Shown: positions 17,909 through 27,064 of the stretch, piece after piece
Position numbering within the stretch: the first letter of the stretch is position 1
How the letters are laid out: every line of letters starts with the position of its first letter
Assembly: GCA_019931185.1 (NCBI GenBank)
Contig: JAINDK010000006.1
Span: forward strand, 1 to 48,563
Direction of reading: 5' to 3'
DNA length: 48,563 nucleotides
From: Bryobacter sp. CoA8 C33
GTDB taxonomy: Bacteria > Acidobacteriota > Terriglobia > Bryobacterales > Bryobacteraceae
Position numbers and translations under genes: made by a program
Notes under the pieces: model-generated
What the model saw: only the letters and a program-made list of their open reading frames with translations
Database searches by the model: none
Told to the model about the DNA's origin: nothing

Positions 17909-18369
17909 CCCAATACTGCACATTTTATTTGCAAGACAAGCACTACGGCGTACCCATGCTTGAGGTTCAGGAAGTCATTCGGGGTCAGAGTCTGACGCCA
18001 GTGCCTTTGGCGCAACCAATGGTGGAGGGCCTGATGAATTTACGCGGGTCCATCGTGATGTGTGTGGATCTGCGCCGGAGGCTGGGGCTTGCGGATGCTC
18101 GGGAGAATCAGGCTCCCCTGCAGATCATACTGAATGGGCAGTCGGGGCTGGTTGGCTGGATCGTGGATCGGATGAGCGAAGTCCGGGAGTTGGACCCTGA
18201 GTTGGGCGAGTCTCCTCCGGGAACGATCCTGGCGGAAAATCGCGAGCTCCTTGATCGCGTTTTTGCTCTGGAATCTGGTTTGTTGATGGTGCTAAATCCC
18301 GAGCGGGTTTTTCAAGGGGAGCCGGAACGCACTGAACGACATCGGGAAAGCTCTCGTGGGTTTGTTTGA
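17905..18369 (+). CDS. cheW: CheW adaptor
   Basis: This 154-residue protein consists of one CheW domain: [20 protein letters not shown], then [19 protein letters not shown], then [13 protein letters not shown]. CheW links chemoreceptor tips to CheA. It begins 4 bases inside the end of cheA, so the two are translationally coupled. The C-terminal tail after about residue 135 is charged ([14 protein letters not shown]) and probably disordered. Its end overlaps the longest possible frame of the next gene, but the preferred start of that gene is downstream. Confidence 0.85.
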   Translation: MTQYCTFYLQDKHYGVPMLEVQEVIRGQSLTPVPLAQPMVEGLMNLRGSIVMCVDLRRRLGLADARENQAPLQIILNGQSGLVGWIVDRMSEVRELDPELGESPPGTILAENRELLDRVFALESGLLMVLNPERVFQGEPERTERHRESSRGFV

Positions 18370-18463
18370 TTTGTTTGACGGTGGCTTCTCAGGGAGGCCT
18401 TCCGTCTTTCGATTGGTTTCATATCTCGATGCAAAGAATCGAGTTGCAGAACAGGAGAAGAAG

Positions 18464-20086
18464 ATGAAGCTGGAAAATCCTTATCCTATGCCGGAGCAGA
18501 CAATGCCCGGTTCACCGCAACTGGCGGCATTGGCCACCGCCTCAAATGACCGTTACGCGATTCTCGAACACTTAGGAACCTGCGTGGTGGTGACTGGTCC
18601 GGATCTGCGCGTCTGCTATCTCAACCAGCGTGCGAGCGATTGCTTAGCCCGCTTAAGCGACGACCTGGAGTCGAGCCTTGGCTTTCGTGCCGGGGAAGTC
18701 ATCGGCCAGGACCTGTCGGCATTCTGGGGCGGTAAGGCTGACTCGGTCCGGCCTCGGCTCGGGGAAGGTAAGCATCTGCCGGTTACGGCGGAGTTGGGTA
18801 TTGGAAAGAGTTGGGTTGACATTGAGGTGAATGCCCTGGTTCCCGGGCGCGGGCCTGTAACCGGGCTAATTGTGAATTTTGCTGACATTACGGCGCAGCG
18901 TAAGGCTCGGATGGATCTTGAGCGCACCCGCCAGATGGTCGACAATGCGCCGATTAACATCATGCGCACGAACAACGAATTCGTCATCGAGTACATGAAT
19001 CAAGCGAGTGTTGATACTTTGCGCCGGCTCGAGCATTTGTTGCCGGTCAAGGTCGACCAGATACTCGGATCTTCCATGGACATTTTCCACCGCCACCCGG
19101 AGCGCCAGCGGTCCATCGTTGCCGACCCGTCGCGGCTTCCGCATCGTACGAAGTTCAAACTCGGACCGGAGACACTCTCATTGCTGGTGACGGCGATGAA
19201 GGACGAAAAAGGCAACTATCTTGGGCCGATGGTGACCTGGGAGGTGATTACAGCGCAGGTGAACAGTGATGCCCGCCAGGCCGAGATCATGGAGCAACTG
19301 AAGCATACGGCCAGCAGTGTTCTGGAGAATTCGACTTCATTGAATGAGATCAGCCAGCAGATGACCAGCAATGCTGAGGAAACCGCTGCACAAGCCAGTA
19401 TCGTTTCAGCGGCGAGCGAACAGGTTTCGAAAAATGTGGAAGTTGTCTCCACCGGCGCGCAGCAGATGCTGACAAGCATTCGCGAAATTTCGAAGTCGGC
19501 GAATGAAGCGGCCCGTGTCGCCAAGGCTGCGGTGAGTGTTGCCGGGGAGACGAACACAACGATTTCGAAGTTGGGTGAGTCCTCGATCGAGATCGGAAAG
19601 GTGATCAAGGTCATTACTTCGATTGCGCAGCAGACCAACTTGTTGGCGTTAAACGCGACCATTGAGGCGGCGCGAGCCGGGGAGGCCGGGCGGGGCTTTG
19701 CTGTTGTTGCCAACGAAGTCAAGGAGTTGGCCAAGGAAACGGCCAGGGCTACTGAGGAGATTGGGCGGAAGATCGAGACGATTCAGGGAGACACCCGTTC
19801 GGCCGTGGCGGCTATCGGTGAGGTCAGCGGGATCATCAACCAGATCAACGATATTTCGAATGTGATTGCCGCTGCCGTCGAAGAGCAAACGGCGACCACC
19901 AACGAGATCGGCCGCAACGTAGGACAGGCGGCTCAAGGTACGCAGGAGATCGCCCGCAATATCTCCGGTGTTGCCACGGCAGCGCGCAATACGAGCGCGG
20001 GAGCTTCTGAGATGCAGCGTTCGGTGACCACCTTGACCGAGGTGTCGAACCAACTCGACGAACTGATTGCGAAGTTTTCGGTATAA
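18464..20086 (+). CDS. Soluble PAS-domain methyl-accepting chemotaxis protein
   Basis: The protein is 540 residues long from the ATG at 18464, which follows a strong AGGAGAAG ribosome-binding site. A GTG at 18356 would add 36 residues and overlap cheW, so it is less likely. Two PAS-like domains come first ([20 protein letters not shown]; then [20 protein letters not shown]). A classical signalling domain follows, with [20 protein letters not shown] and [20 protein letters not shown] at the hairpin tip. No membrane span or signal is present, so the receptor is cytoplasmic and probably senses an internal cue such as redox state or a bound cofactor. It sits between cheW and cheB, consistent with being the cognate receptor of this CheA. 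Confidence 0.88.
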   Translation: MKLENPYPMPEQTMPGSPQLAALATASNDRYAILEHLGTCVVVTGPDLRVCYLNQRASDCLARLSDDLESSLGFRAGEVIGQDLSAFWGGKADSVRPRLGEGKHLPVTAELGIGKSWVDIEVNALVPGRGPVTGLIVNFADITAQRKARMDLERTRQMVDNAPINIMRTNNEFVIEYMNQASVDTLRRLEHLLPVKVDQILGSSMDIFHRHPERQRSIVADPSRLPHRTKFKLGPETLSLLVTAMKDEKGNYLGPMVTWEVITAQVNSDARQAEIMEQLKHTASSVLENSTSLNEISQQMTSNAEETAAQASIVSAASEQVSKNVEVVSTGAQQMLTSIREISKSANEAARVAKAAVSVAGETNTTISKLGESSIEIGKVIKVITSIAQQTNLLALNATIEAARAGEAGRGFAVVANEVKELAKETARATEEIGRKIETIQGDTRSAVAAIGEVSGIINQINDISNVIAAAVEEQTATTNEIGRNVGQAAQGTQEIARNISGVATAARNTSAGASEMQRSVTTLTEVSNQLDELIAKFSV

Positions 20087-20094
20087 GCCGTCGC

Positions 20095-21174
20095 ATGAAG
20101 GAATCCCGAATCCTGGCTGAAGGAGATCGAATTCGTGTGCTCGTGGTTGACGATTCCGTCGTCGTGCGCCGTGCGGTCAGCCACGTGCTTGAGTCTGACC
20201 CGCGAATCGAGGTTGTGGGCGTGGCCGCGAGCGGCGAACTGGCGCTTCAGAAGGTCGATCAATTGAACCCTGACGTGGTCACCCTGGACGTCGAGATGCC
20301 GGGGATGAACGGGTTGGAAACGTTGGTGGAATTGCGAAGGCGCAGGCCTGGCCTGCGCGTTGTCATGCTGAGCACATTGACGGGGCCTGGTGCCCGGACG
20401 TCGGTGGAGGCGCTCAGCTTGGGGGCCGACGACTGTGCCGCGAAATCCTTGGCGGGTGTAACTTTCGAGCAATCGCTCAGTCATCTGCGGGACGAATTGT
20501 CAGGCAAGATCAAGCAGTTTTTTCCCATTCCCGCTGGCGGCCTCACCGCATCGCCGAATGGTCCGGGCGCGGCCGTGAGGCCGGCTCCGGGGCAAGCGGT
20601 CGATGCGATCGTGCTCGGGGTTTCCACCGGTGGGCCTACCGCGTTGGCGCAGGTATTGCCCGCGTTGCCGGCGGACTTCAAGTTGCCGCTGCTGATCGTG
20701 CAGCACATGCCTCCGGCCTTTACCAAGCTACTGGCCGAACGGCTCGACAGCCAGAGCCGAATCCGGGTGCGAGAGGCCGAGTCCGGAATTCCGGTTGAAC
20801 CGGGCGAGGCGTTGATTGCACCCGGTGATTTTCACCTCCGGCTGAGCAGGCGCGGCTCCGAGGTGTACACGGTGCTCGACCAGTCTGCTCCGGAGAATTG
20901 CTGCCGTCCGGCGGTTGATGTTTTATTCCGAAGCGCCAGTGAGGTCTGGGGCAAGTATGTCGCCGCCTTCGTGATGACCGGAATGGGACAGGATGGGCTC
21001 GCTGGTGCTCGCAGTCTTTGGGCAGGTGGTTCTCCGGTTTATGCTCAAGACGAGCCGAGCAGTGTTGTCTGGGGCATGCCCGGTGAAATTGTGCGCCATG
21101 GCCTGGCCGATTTTGTCTTGCCGCTTGAAGCGATTGCTCCCGCCATGGCGGCGCTTAGCCGGCATCGGAGCTAA
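20095..21174 (+). CDS. cheB: CheB protein-glutamate methylesterase
   Basis: This 359-residue protein has an N-terminal receiver domain with Asp19-Asp20 and phospho-acceptor Asp65 (TLDVEMPGMNG). A linker follows, then the methylesterase domain with the Ser177 (GVSTGGP), His204 (VQHMPP) and Asp300 (MTGMGQDG) triad. It removes methyl groups from chemoreceptor glutamates, and may deamidate receptor glutamines, when activated by CheA phosphorylation, giving adaptation. It lies 8 bases after the MCP gene and 2 bases before cheR. All catalytic residues are present, so it should be active. Confidence 0.93.
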   Translation: MKESRILAEGDRIRVLVVDDSVVVRRAVSHVLESDPRIEVVGVAASGELALQKVDQLNPDVVTLDVEMPGMNGLETLVELRRRRPGLRVVMLSTLTGPGARTSVEALSLGADDCAAKSLAGVTFEQSLSHLRDELSGKIKQFFPIPAGGLTASPNGPGAAVRPAPGQAVDAIVLGVSTGGPTALAQVLPALPADFKLPLLIVQHMPPAFTKLLAERLDSQSRIRVREAESGIPVEPGEALIAPGDFHLRLSRRGSEVYTVLDQSAPENCCRPAVDVLFRSASEVWGKYVAAFVMTGMGQDGLAGARSLWAGGSPVYAQDEPSSVVWGMPGEIVRHGLADFVLPLEAIAPAMAALSRHRS

Positions 21175-21176
21175 CT

Positions 21177-22028
21177 ATGGCAAAACCGGAATCTGTGGCC
21201 GCCAGCTACCAGTTTCTCCGCGAATACATCGCCGGGCAGACAGGCATTGAACTGGGCCCGGACCGACAGTACCTTGTCGAAAGCCGGCTGGAGCCTGTAA
21301 TGGAGGAAGTCGGGTGCCAGTCTCTTGCCGAGCTTTGTGTGGCGCTGCTGCGCGAAAACCAGAGCGTACCGTCTTATGCTCATGCCGCCGCGCCGATCCG
21401 CCGCAAAATTATCCATGCGCTAAGCACCCACGAGACCTCGTTTTTCCGCGATCCTGATTTGTTCGCCTTGCTTCAGTCCCGATTGCTAAAGCAACTGAGC
21501 GAAGAAAATGGTTGCCACCGCCTGCGGATGTGGTCGGCTGCAGCCAGCTCCGGCCAGGAGGCCTATAGTCTTGCCATGTGCGCTCTCGAGACTGGAGTTT
21601 ACGCTCCACCCTTGATTTTTGCCTCGGACGTTTCCGCTATTGTCATCGAGGCCGCCAGCCGGGGTTGCTTTACCGATTATGAGTTATTGCGGGGAATGGA
21701 TGACCCGGTTTTGCGGCAAAGGTACTTTGTGCCGATCAAGGGCGGCGCACAAGTAAAGCCGGAAATCCGAGCGTTGATCGAGTTTTCTTGCGCTGATCTG
21801 CGTGAGCCCCCAAATGCAAAATTTGCACCTCTCGATTTAATATTATGCCGAAACGTCATGATTTACTTTGAAGAAGAAACACGTTTGCAAGTGCTCTCTC
21901 ATCTTCGGGATCAATTGCGGCAGGGTGGAATTTTGATTCTGGGCGCCGCCGAAACGATCTGGTCGCATTTTGTGGGACTGGAACGGATTCAGGAGGGAAA
22001 CACGGCGTTTTACCGGAGAATAGAGTAA
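21177..22028 (+). CDS. cheR: CheR chemoreceptor methyltransferase
   Basis: This 283-residue S-adenosylmethionine-dependent methyltransferase contains the family blocks THETSFFRDPDLFALL, RMWSAAASSGQEAYSLAM (SAM-binding glycine-rich region), FASDVSAIVIEAASRGCF and LDLILCRNVMIYFEEETR (which includes the NVMIYF motif), ending with ILGAAETIW. It methylates receptor glutamates, opposing CheB. As the last gene of the chemotaxis operon, two bases after cheB, it closes the unit; a promoter for the next gene follows within about 70 bases. No pentapeptide-binding tail motif was looked for in the receptor. Confidence 0.93.
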   Translation: MAKPESVAASYQFLREYIAGQTGIELGPDRQYLVESRLEPVMEEVGCQSLAELCVALLRENQSVPSYAHAAAPIRRKIIHALSTHETSFFRDPDLFALLQSRLLKQLSEENGCHRLRMWSAAASSGQEAYSLAMCALETGVYAPPLIFASDVSAIVIEAASRGCFTDYELLRGMDDPVLRQRYFVPIKGGAQVKPEIRALIEFSCADLREPPNAKFAPLDLILCRNVMIYFEEETRLQVLSHLRDQLRQGGILILGAAETIWSHFVGLERIQEGNTAFYRRIE

Positions 22029-22097
22029 GGTTGCTCCTGAACTGCGAGTCTGAAAAGGCCCATCGAAAACTTTTATAGAGTAGAGGCCTTGAAGATC

Positions 22098-22126
22098 TTG
22101 GTAGCTGGCTAAACACTGTTTATACT
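22098..22126 (+). promoter_or_regulatory. Probable sigma70-type promoter of the TonB receptor gene
   Basis: TTGGTA (22098-22103) and TATACT (22121-22126) are separated by exactly 17 bases, matching 4 of 6 and 5 of 6 bases of the vegetative consensus. Transcription would start near 22133 and leave a leader of about 128 bases before the ATG at 22261. This is the only good match in the gap after cheR. Confidence 0.55.
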
Positions 22127-22140
22127 CCTAGAAACGAGGA

Positions 22141-22159
22141 AAAGAGAGATCGTCTCTTT
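22141..22159 (+). promoter_or_regulatory. Hairpin at the 5' end of the TonB receptor leader
   Basis: AAAGAGA (22141-22147) and TCTCTTT (22153-22159) form a perfect 7-base stem around a 5-base loop. It would lie within about 10-25 bases of the predicted transcription start, where hairpins often stabilise transcripts of abundant outer-membrane proteins. That role is inference. Confidence 0.4.
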
Positions 22160-22260
22160 GCCTCCACGTTCCTGCCCCACTTTGCCTGTCATTATCGCCC
22201 TGTTGCGACTCTGGCTCTCCCGTGCTCCGAGCCAAGAATCCAATCGTTCAGGGGATCTCA

Positions 22261-25200
22261 ATGAAAAAATCTCGTCTTTGCCTCGCGTTTTCGCTGTTGG
22301 CTTTGTTGGCAGTGAACAGCGCCACTTGGGCACAAAGCGCTTTTGGCAACATGCGTGGAAATGTTGTTGACCAAGGTGGAGCCACCGTCGCCAACGCAAA
22401 AGTCACGTTGCTCGAAGAATCAACAGGTGTTACCCGGTCTGCCGTTACGTCCACGGCCGGGGAATATGTATTCGCCAATATCAATCCCAGCACCTACACG
22501 ATCATCGTGGAGCAGAGTGGCTTCAAGAAAACGGAACGGAAAGGTGTGGTCGTTGCTACTCAACAATACGTCACGCTGGATGTAAAGCTCGACGTTGGCG
22601 ATGTGACACAAAGCATCCTGGTGACGGAAGAAACACCGCTGCTTGAAACCGCCACAGCCTCCACCGGCCAAGTCGTCGACCGTCAAAAACTAATTGACCT
22701 CCCGAACCTCGGGCGCAACCCCTTCATGATGTCGCGGCTGGCGCCCACCGTGGTGCAGGTCGGCAATCCGGCCTACGCCCGCATGCAGGACCAATCCGGA
22801 AGCTCGCAGATTTCAATCGTAGGCGGCCCGGTTCGCGGCAACAACTACCTTCTTGATGGCATTCCGATTACTGACTTCGCCAACCGCGCCATCATTGTTC
22901 CCTCGCTCGAAGCCGTGGAAGAAATGAAAGTGCAGATTTCCACTTATGACGCGGAAACCGGCCGTTCCGGCGGAGGCATGTTCAATACCTATCTGAAGAG
23001 CGGCGGAAACGCCTACCATGGCGCTCTGTTCGGTTACATGCGCGAAACAGAATGGCTTGCCAACACGTTTTTCAATAACCGCAACGGCCGCAAAATCACG
23101 GATCAGCCCTTCCGCAACTACGGCGGCGCTTTCGGCGGTAAGGTTTGGATTCCGAAAATCTACGACGGCAAGAATCGCACCTTCTTCTACCTGGGTTTCG
23201 AAGGCTACCGCGACACGCAGGCTGCGTCCCGTGAACAGTACACTCCCACTGCCCGCGAGCGTGTAGGCGACTTCTCTCAGACCCAGGCTCAAAACGGCCA
23301 ATTGCTGATGATCTATGACCCGCTCACTACTGCCCCCAATGGCGCCCGCACGGCTTTCCCCGGCAACATTATTCCGGCAAACCGTATCGACACCGTCGGC
23401 CGCAACATCGCTGCAACCTATATGCAGCCCACACGCCAAGCGCGATTTTATGGGGATAACAATTTAGCCGGTGCCGGCCCATTGCCGTCAGTTGCCGATC
23501 AGCGCTTCATCAAGCTCGACCATACCTTGTTCAGTTGGTGGCGCGCAAACGTCAGCTATATGGGCTACAACTCGTCGGAGCCTGGCGAAAACCCCTACCC
23601 GACCATTTCCTCTCCGGATCAGTGGATCCTCGACCGCTTCGTCAATACAACCCAATTCAACAACACGATCACTCCGAACGCTACCACCGTTGTAGCGGTT
23701 CGCTACGGCTTCAATCGCTTCCCGAATATCGGCACGCAGAAGTCCCAGAACTTTAATGTTGCCAGCCTTGGTTTTGCGCCTACTTTTGTTCGCGACATTC
23801 CTTCTCGGACTTTCCCAAACGTCGGTATGCAGACGGCGTACTCACTCGGTACGAACAATAATTTCAACTACGTCCACTTTTCCAACAACTTTGGAACTCA
23901 GGTCTCGAAGTTTCTTGGCAAGCACAGTCTAAAGGCCGGCTTCGACTATCGCAAGCTTGGTGTCTCCGGCCTGGATTTTGGCAACTCATCCGGTACCTTT
24001 AACTTCAATCTGGATTTCACCCGTTCCGGCGCGAGTTCAGGCTCTGGTGGCTCAGATATTGCTAGCCTTCTTCTGGGTGCTCCCGCTACTGCTCAAGGCT
24101 TTGTGCCCACCTATCAGGTTCAGTTTGTCCGCTACTGGGGAATGTTCTTCCAGGATGACTTCCGCGTATCGAAAAAGCTGACGCTCAATCTTGGCTTGCG
24201 CTGGGAGCGTGAGTCCGGTTTGCGCGAAGTCAACAACAAGCTGATCACTACGTTTGACCGCACGGCGGCGAACCCCCTGCAAGCCTCCGCCGGTGTTCCC
24301 ACACCGGGTGTTTTCCGCTTTGCTGGCGTGGGCGGCGCACCGACTGTGACCTCGAATTTCTTACAGAACAAATGGAGCCCCCGTATCGGTGTCGCTTATC
24401 AGTTGAATGATAAAACTACCCTTCGCGGCGGTTATGGAATCTTCTGGGCGCCTCATTTTGGTCTCGGCGCTCCGTTCGCCTCTGAGGGTATCAATGCTCT
24501 GACCAACCCGGCTACTGATAATGCCGGTCTTCCCCTGGTGCAGTTGAGCGATCCCTTCCCCGGTGGGCTGGACAAGCCTGTGGGCAACTCACTTGGCGAC
24601 CGAACGGGTCTAGGTAAGGCGATGAACGTTTTCTCGCCTGATGCGACCTCTGGTCGTGTGCAGCAATTCAGCTTCGACCTGCAGCGCCAGATCTGGGGCG
24701 GGTTCGTGATCTCGGGCGGCTATGCTGGTTCCCGAAGCGCCAACCTCTCCTGGTCGGCCGCGACGCTGAATGTCAATCAGCTGAATCCCTCCAACTTCAG
24801 CCAAGGTGCGGCTCTTCGCCAGCTGGTGCCGAATCCCTACTTCGGCCGTGGTGGTCTGAATGTGGTTGGCACGGCGTCCATCGAACGCCAGCGTTTGCTG
24901 CGTCCGTTCCCGGCCTTCGATAGCGTTAACTTCCTGAACGACAGCTACGTCAATGCCGATTACAACGCTCTTAACCTGCGTTTGCAGAAAAACATGTCCA
25001 ACGGACTGAGCATCGTCATGGCTCTCACCATGTCACGCAATCGGGATAACACGGGTGGCGGGGCCGGTAACAATTTAAATGCCGGCAATGCTGGTCCCCA
25101 AAATGTTTTCGATCTCGACAGTGAGTATGGCTACAGCTACATTCACTCGCCCCGCCGTCTGACTAACGCTCTCACCTACGAATTGCCTTTCGGTAAGGGT

Positions 25201-25701
25201 AAGAAATGGCTTGCCTCCATGAATCGGGCGGGTGAGATTGCAATAGGCGGATGGTCGATTAATGCGGTTACCACACTCCAGACCGGTTATCCCCTGCAGA
25301 TCTTCTCCAACGCCAACTTGAACGCTCCGTTCGGCACGGCGCGTCAGCGCCCCAATCTCACCGGGCAACCCTTCTCCGTGGATGGTTCCTTCGGCCAGCG
25401 ACTCGACGGTTGGATCAACCCGGGTGCCTTCTCGAATGCTCCGATTTACACCTTTGGCAACACGCCGCGTACAATCGACTTTCGCACACCCGGCCAGGTC
25501 AACTGGGACATCTCGCTCTTCAAGACGGTCACCGTGTTTGAAGGCTTTAAAGCTCAGTTCCGTGCCGAAGCACTCAACTCCATGAATACTCCGTATTTCC
25601 GCGCTCCTAATACCGCATTCGGAAATGCGCAGTTTGGTCGCATCACCTCGCAGGGCAACTTCCCACGGATGATCCAGCTCGGTTTGCGCCTCTTCTTCTA
25701 A
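22261..25701 (+). CDS. TonB-dependent outer-membrane receptor (carboxypeptidase-regulatory-like N-terminus)
   Basis: The protein is 1,146 residues from the ATG at 22261. A Sec signal (LLALLAVNSATWAQS) is followed by a carboxypeptidase-regulatory/Cna-B-like beta domain (NMRGNVVDQGGATVANAKVT; TAGEYVFANINPSTYTI). A plug-like region comes next (VVDRQKLIDLPNLGRNPFMM; GGPVRGNNYLLDGIPITD), then a large beta-barrel with repeated aromatic strands, ending in GLRLFF with the terminal Phe typical of outer-membrane proteins. This architecture is highly expanded in Solibacter-type acidobacteria and is thought to import glycans or other polymers. The ligand is unknown. A paralogue of nearly identical length lies at 28457-31882. 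An upstream in-frame ATG (22222) is rejected in favour of the ATG that starts the signal peptide. Confidence 0.87.
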   Translation: MKKSRLCLAFSLLALLAVNSATWAQSAFGNMRGNVVDQGGATVANAKVTLLEESTGVTRSAVTSTAGEYVFANINPSTYTIIVEQSGFKKTERKGVVVATQQYVTLDVKLDVGDVTQSILVTEETPLLETATASTGQVVDRQKLIDLPNLGRNPFMMSRLAPTVVQVGNPAYARMQDQSGSSQISIVGGPVRGNNYLLDGIPITDFANRAIIVPSLEAVEEMKVQISTYDAETGRSGGGMFNTYLKSGGNAYHGALFGYMRETEWLANTFFNNRNGRKITDQPFRNYGGAFGGKVWIPKIYDGKNRTFFYLGFEGYRDTQAASREQYTPTARERVGDFSQTQAQNGQLLMIYDPLTTAPNGARTAFPGNIIPANRIDTVGRNIAATYMQPTRQARFYGDNNLAGAGPLPSVADQRFIKLDHTLFSWWRANVSYMGYNSSEPGENPYPTISSPDQWILDRFVNTTQFNNTITPNATTVVAVRYGFNRFPNIGTQKSQNFNVASLGFAPTFVRDIPSRTFPNVGMQTAYSLGTNNNFNYVHFSNNFGTQVSKFLGKHSLKAGFDYRKLGVSGLDFGNSSGTFNFNLDFTRSGASSGSGGSDIASLLLGAPATAQGFVPTYQVQFVRYWGMFFQDDFRVSKKLTLNLGLRWERESGLREVNNKLITTFDRTAANPLQASAGVPTPGVFRFAGVGGAPTVTSNFLQNKWSPRIGVAYQLNDKTTLRGGYGIFWAPHFGLGAPFASEGINALTNPATDNAGLPLVQLSDPFPGGLDKPVGNSLGDRTGLGKAMNVFSPDATSGRVQQFSFDLQRQIWGGFVISGGYAGSRSANLSWSAATLNVNQLNPSNFSQGAALRQLVPNPYFGRGGLNVVGTASIERQRLLRPFPAFDSVNFLNDSYVNADYNALNLRLQKNMSNGLSIVMALTMSRNRDNTGGGAGNNLNAGNAGPQNVFDLDSEYGYSYIHSPRRLTNALTYELPFGKGKKWLASMNRAGEIAIGGWSINAVTTLQTGYPLQIFSNANLNAPFGTARQRPNLTGQPFSVDGSFGQRLDGWINPGAFSNAPIYTFGNTPRTIDFRTPGQVNWDISLFKTVTVFEGFKAQFRAEALNSMNTPYFRAPNTAFGNAQFGRITSQGNFPRMIQLGLRLFF

Positions 25702-25719
25702 AGCAGCGAATGAGGAAAA

Positions 25720-25758
25720 TGCCGCCGGATGGATGATTCTATATTCCATACGGCGGCA
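25720..25758 (+). terminator. Hairpin after the TonB receptor gene, possible terminator or attenuator
   Basis: TGCCGCCG (25720-25727) pairs with CGGCGGCA (25751-25758). An inner ATGGA (25729-25733) pairs with TCCAT (25745-25749) across a single G/A mismatch. The stem is strong, but no T-run follows, so it may be a weak terminator, an attenuator or an mRNA-processing site that sets the receptor/aminotransferase ratio. Confidence 0.45.
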
Positions 25759-25766
25759 CAAATGAA

Positions 25767-25772
25767 TATAAT
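25767..25772 (+). promoter_or_regulatory. Perfect -10-like TATAAT before the aminotransferase gene
   Basis: TATAAT lies 42 bases before the ATG at 25815. No convincing -35 element sits 16-18 bases upstream because that space is occupied by the preceding hairpin. It could be an independent promoter for the aminotransferase gene or a chance match in an AT-rich gap. Confidence 0.3.
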
Positions 25773-25814
25773 GTATACAAACTAGCAGTACAGCTCGAAA
25801 GGAACCGATCACAA

Positions 25815-26969
25815 ATGTCGTTCTTCAACTCCGAAGTCGAAAAAGATCTTCTCCAGCGCGGTTACAGCCGACGCAGCTTTGGCCGCATTTCGGCTCTGGT
25901 TGCTGGAGGCGCCGCTCTTCCCTTCTACAACGAAGCTGCGATGGCACAGCTCTCCATGCGCCGTGATGTACCGGCAGACGCCGTGCGCATCAACGCCAAC
26001 GAGAACCCCCTTGGCCCCTGCCCCGAAGCGGCGGAAGCCATGTATGCCGTCATCAAGGGTGGCGGTCGCTACATGTATGAGAAGACCTTTGAGTTTGCCA
26101 AGACTCAGGCCGACATCGATGGTGTGAAGCCCGACTATGTGCAGCCCTTCGCCGGTTCTTCCGCTCCTCTGCACTATTCCGTGATTGCTTTCACCTCCAA
26201 GGAACGTGGTCTTGTTACCGCCGACCCCGATTACGAAGCTGCCGCCCGCGCCGCTCAGTTCGTTGGCGCCAAGGTTACCAAGGTGAAGCTTGACGGCGCC
26301 AACGGCTACAAGCATGACGTAAAGGGGATGCTCGCTGCTGATCCTAATGCCGGCGCTTACTACATCTGTAACCCCAACAACCCCACCGGCACGCTTACCC
26401 CGAAGAGCGACATCGAATGGCTGATTAAGAACAAGCCAGCCGGCTCGGTTGTTATCCTCGATGAAGCCTACATCCATTTGACCGGCGCCGACTTTGGTTC
26501 TGATTTTGTGCAGCAGGACAAGGACGTTGTCATTCTCCGTACCTTCTCGAAGCTCTTCGGAATGGCCGGCTTGCGCGCTGGGGCCGCCATCGCCCGTCCC
26601 GACCTGCTCAAGAAGCTGATGCCCTATTCATCCGGCGCCCTCCCGGTTACCGGTATGGTCGGCGCGAATGCTTCCCTCAAGGTCAAGGACCTTGTGCCGA
26701 AGCGCCGCGAGATCATCAAGACCACCCGCGAAGACGTTCTCGGCTGGTGCTCGAAGAAGGGTTATGCCTTCATCCCTTCGGTCTCCAACAAGTTCATGGT
26801 CGACGTGAAGATGCCCGCCCGTGACTACATCGAAGCCATGGTGAAGGAAAAGGTTCTTGTTGGGCGTGCCTGGCCCTCGATGCCTTCCTATGTGCGTGTT
26901 TCCATCGGTCTGCCGGAAGAAATGCAGAAGTGGAAAGCCGCTCACGAAAAGGTCATGTCGAAGGCCTAG
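25815..26969 (+). CDS. Tat-exported histidinol-phosphate-aminotransferase-like PLP enzyme
   Basis: This 384-residue fold-type I aminotransferase resembles HisC. It shows ANENPLGPCPEA, ADPDYE, NPNNPTG (186-192), DEAY (216-219), the Schiff-base lysine Lys246 (TFSKLFGMAGLRAG) and the C-terminal RVSIGLPEE. The surprise is the N-terminus: YSRRSFGRISALVAGGAALP (Arg19-Arg20) is a good twin-arginine signal, so the enzyme is probably exported folded with its PLP. It is therefore unlikely to make histidine; a periplasmic amino acid or amine substrate is inferred. It lies 113 bases after one TonB receptor gene and just before a SulP transporter gene. A GAAAGGAA ribosome-binding site precedes the ATG. 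TonB receptor substrates may feed it, but nothing in the sequence identifies them. Confidence 0.85.
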   Translation: MSFFNSEVEKDLLQRGYSRRSFGRISALVAGGAALPFYNEAAMAQLSMRRDVPADAVRINANENPLGPCPEAAEAMYAVIKGGGRYMYEKTFEFAKTQADIDGVKPDYVQPFAGSSAPLHYSVIAFTSKERGLVTADPDYEAAARAAQFVGAKVTKVKLDGANGYKHDVKGMLAADPNAGAYYICNPNNPTGTLTPKSDIEWLIKNKPAGSVVILDEAYIHLTGADFGSDFVQQDKDVVILRTFSKLFGMAGLRAGAAIARPDLLKKLMPYSSGALPVTGMVGANASLKVKDLVPKRREIIKTTREDVLGWCSKKGYAFIPSVSNKFMVDVKMPARDYIEAMVKEKVLVGRAWPSMPSYVRVSIGLPEEMQKWKAAHEKVMSKA

Positions 26970-27064
26970 TCTCGGCTCTCGCTTCGTTCTGTGGATGGTC
27001 GGCGCCTCGTCCGCGCCGGCTCCTCCATAACCTTCTCCCTGCTTTCTCTTCTCTCAGGACGACC

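Noticed and set aside
22060-22092. AAGGCC...GGCCTT inverted repeat after cheR as a terminator
   Set aside because: The arms are only six bases with a loop of more than 20 bases and no T-run; it is too weak to call.
25755-25790. Possible dif/XerCD site: ATAATGTATA matches ten bases of the Escherichia coli dif core
   Set aside because: Only the centre and part of one arm match; the other arm (CAAACTAGCAG against TTATGTTAAAT) does not, so it is more likely a -10-like promoter element. A genome-wide dif search would decide.
26930-27064. Longer N-terminus for the SulP transporter starting at 26930
   Set aside because: The extra residues overlap the aminotransferase gene, are Arg/Ser-rich and lie before the first helix; a TTG with a good ribosome-binding site at 27065 fits better.
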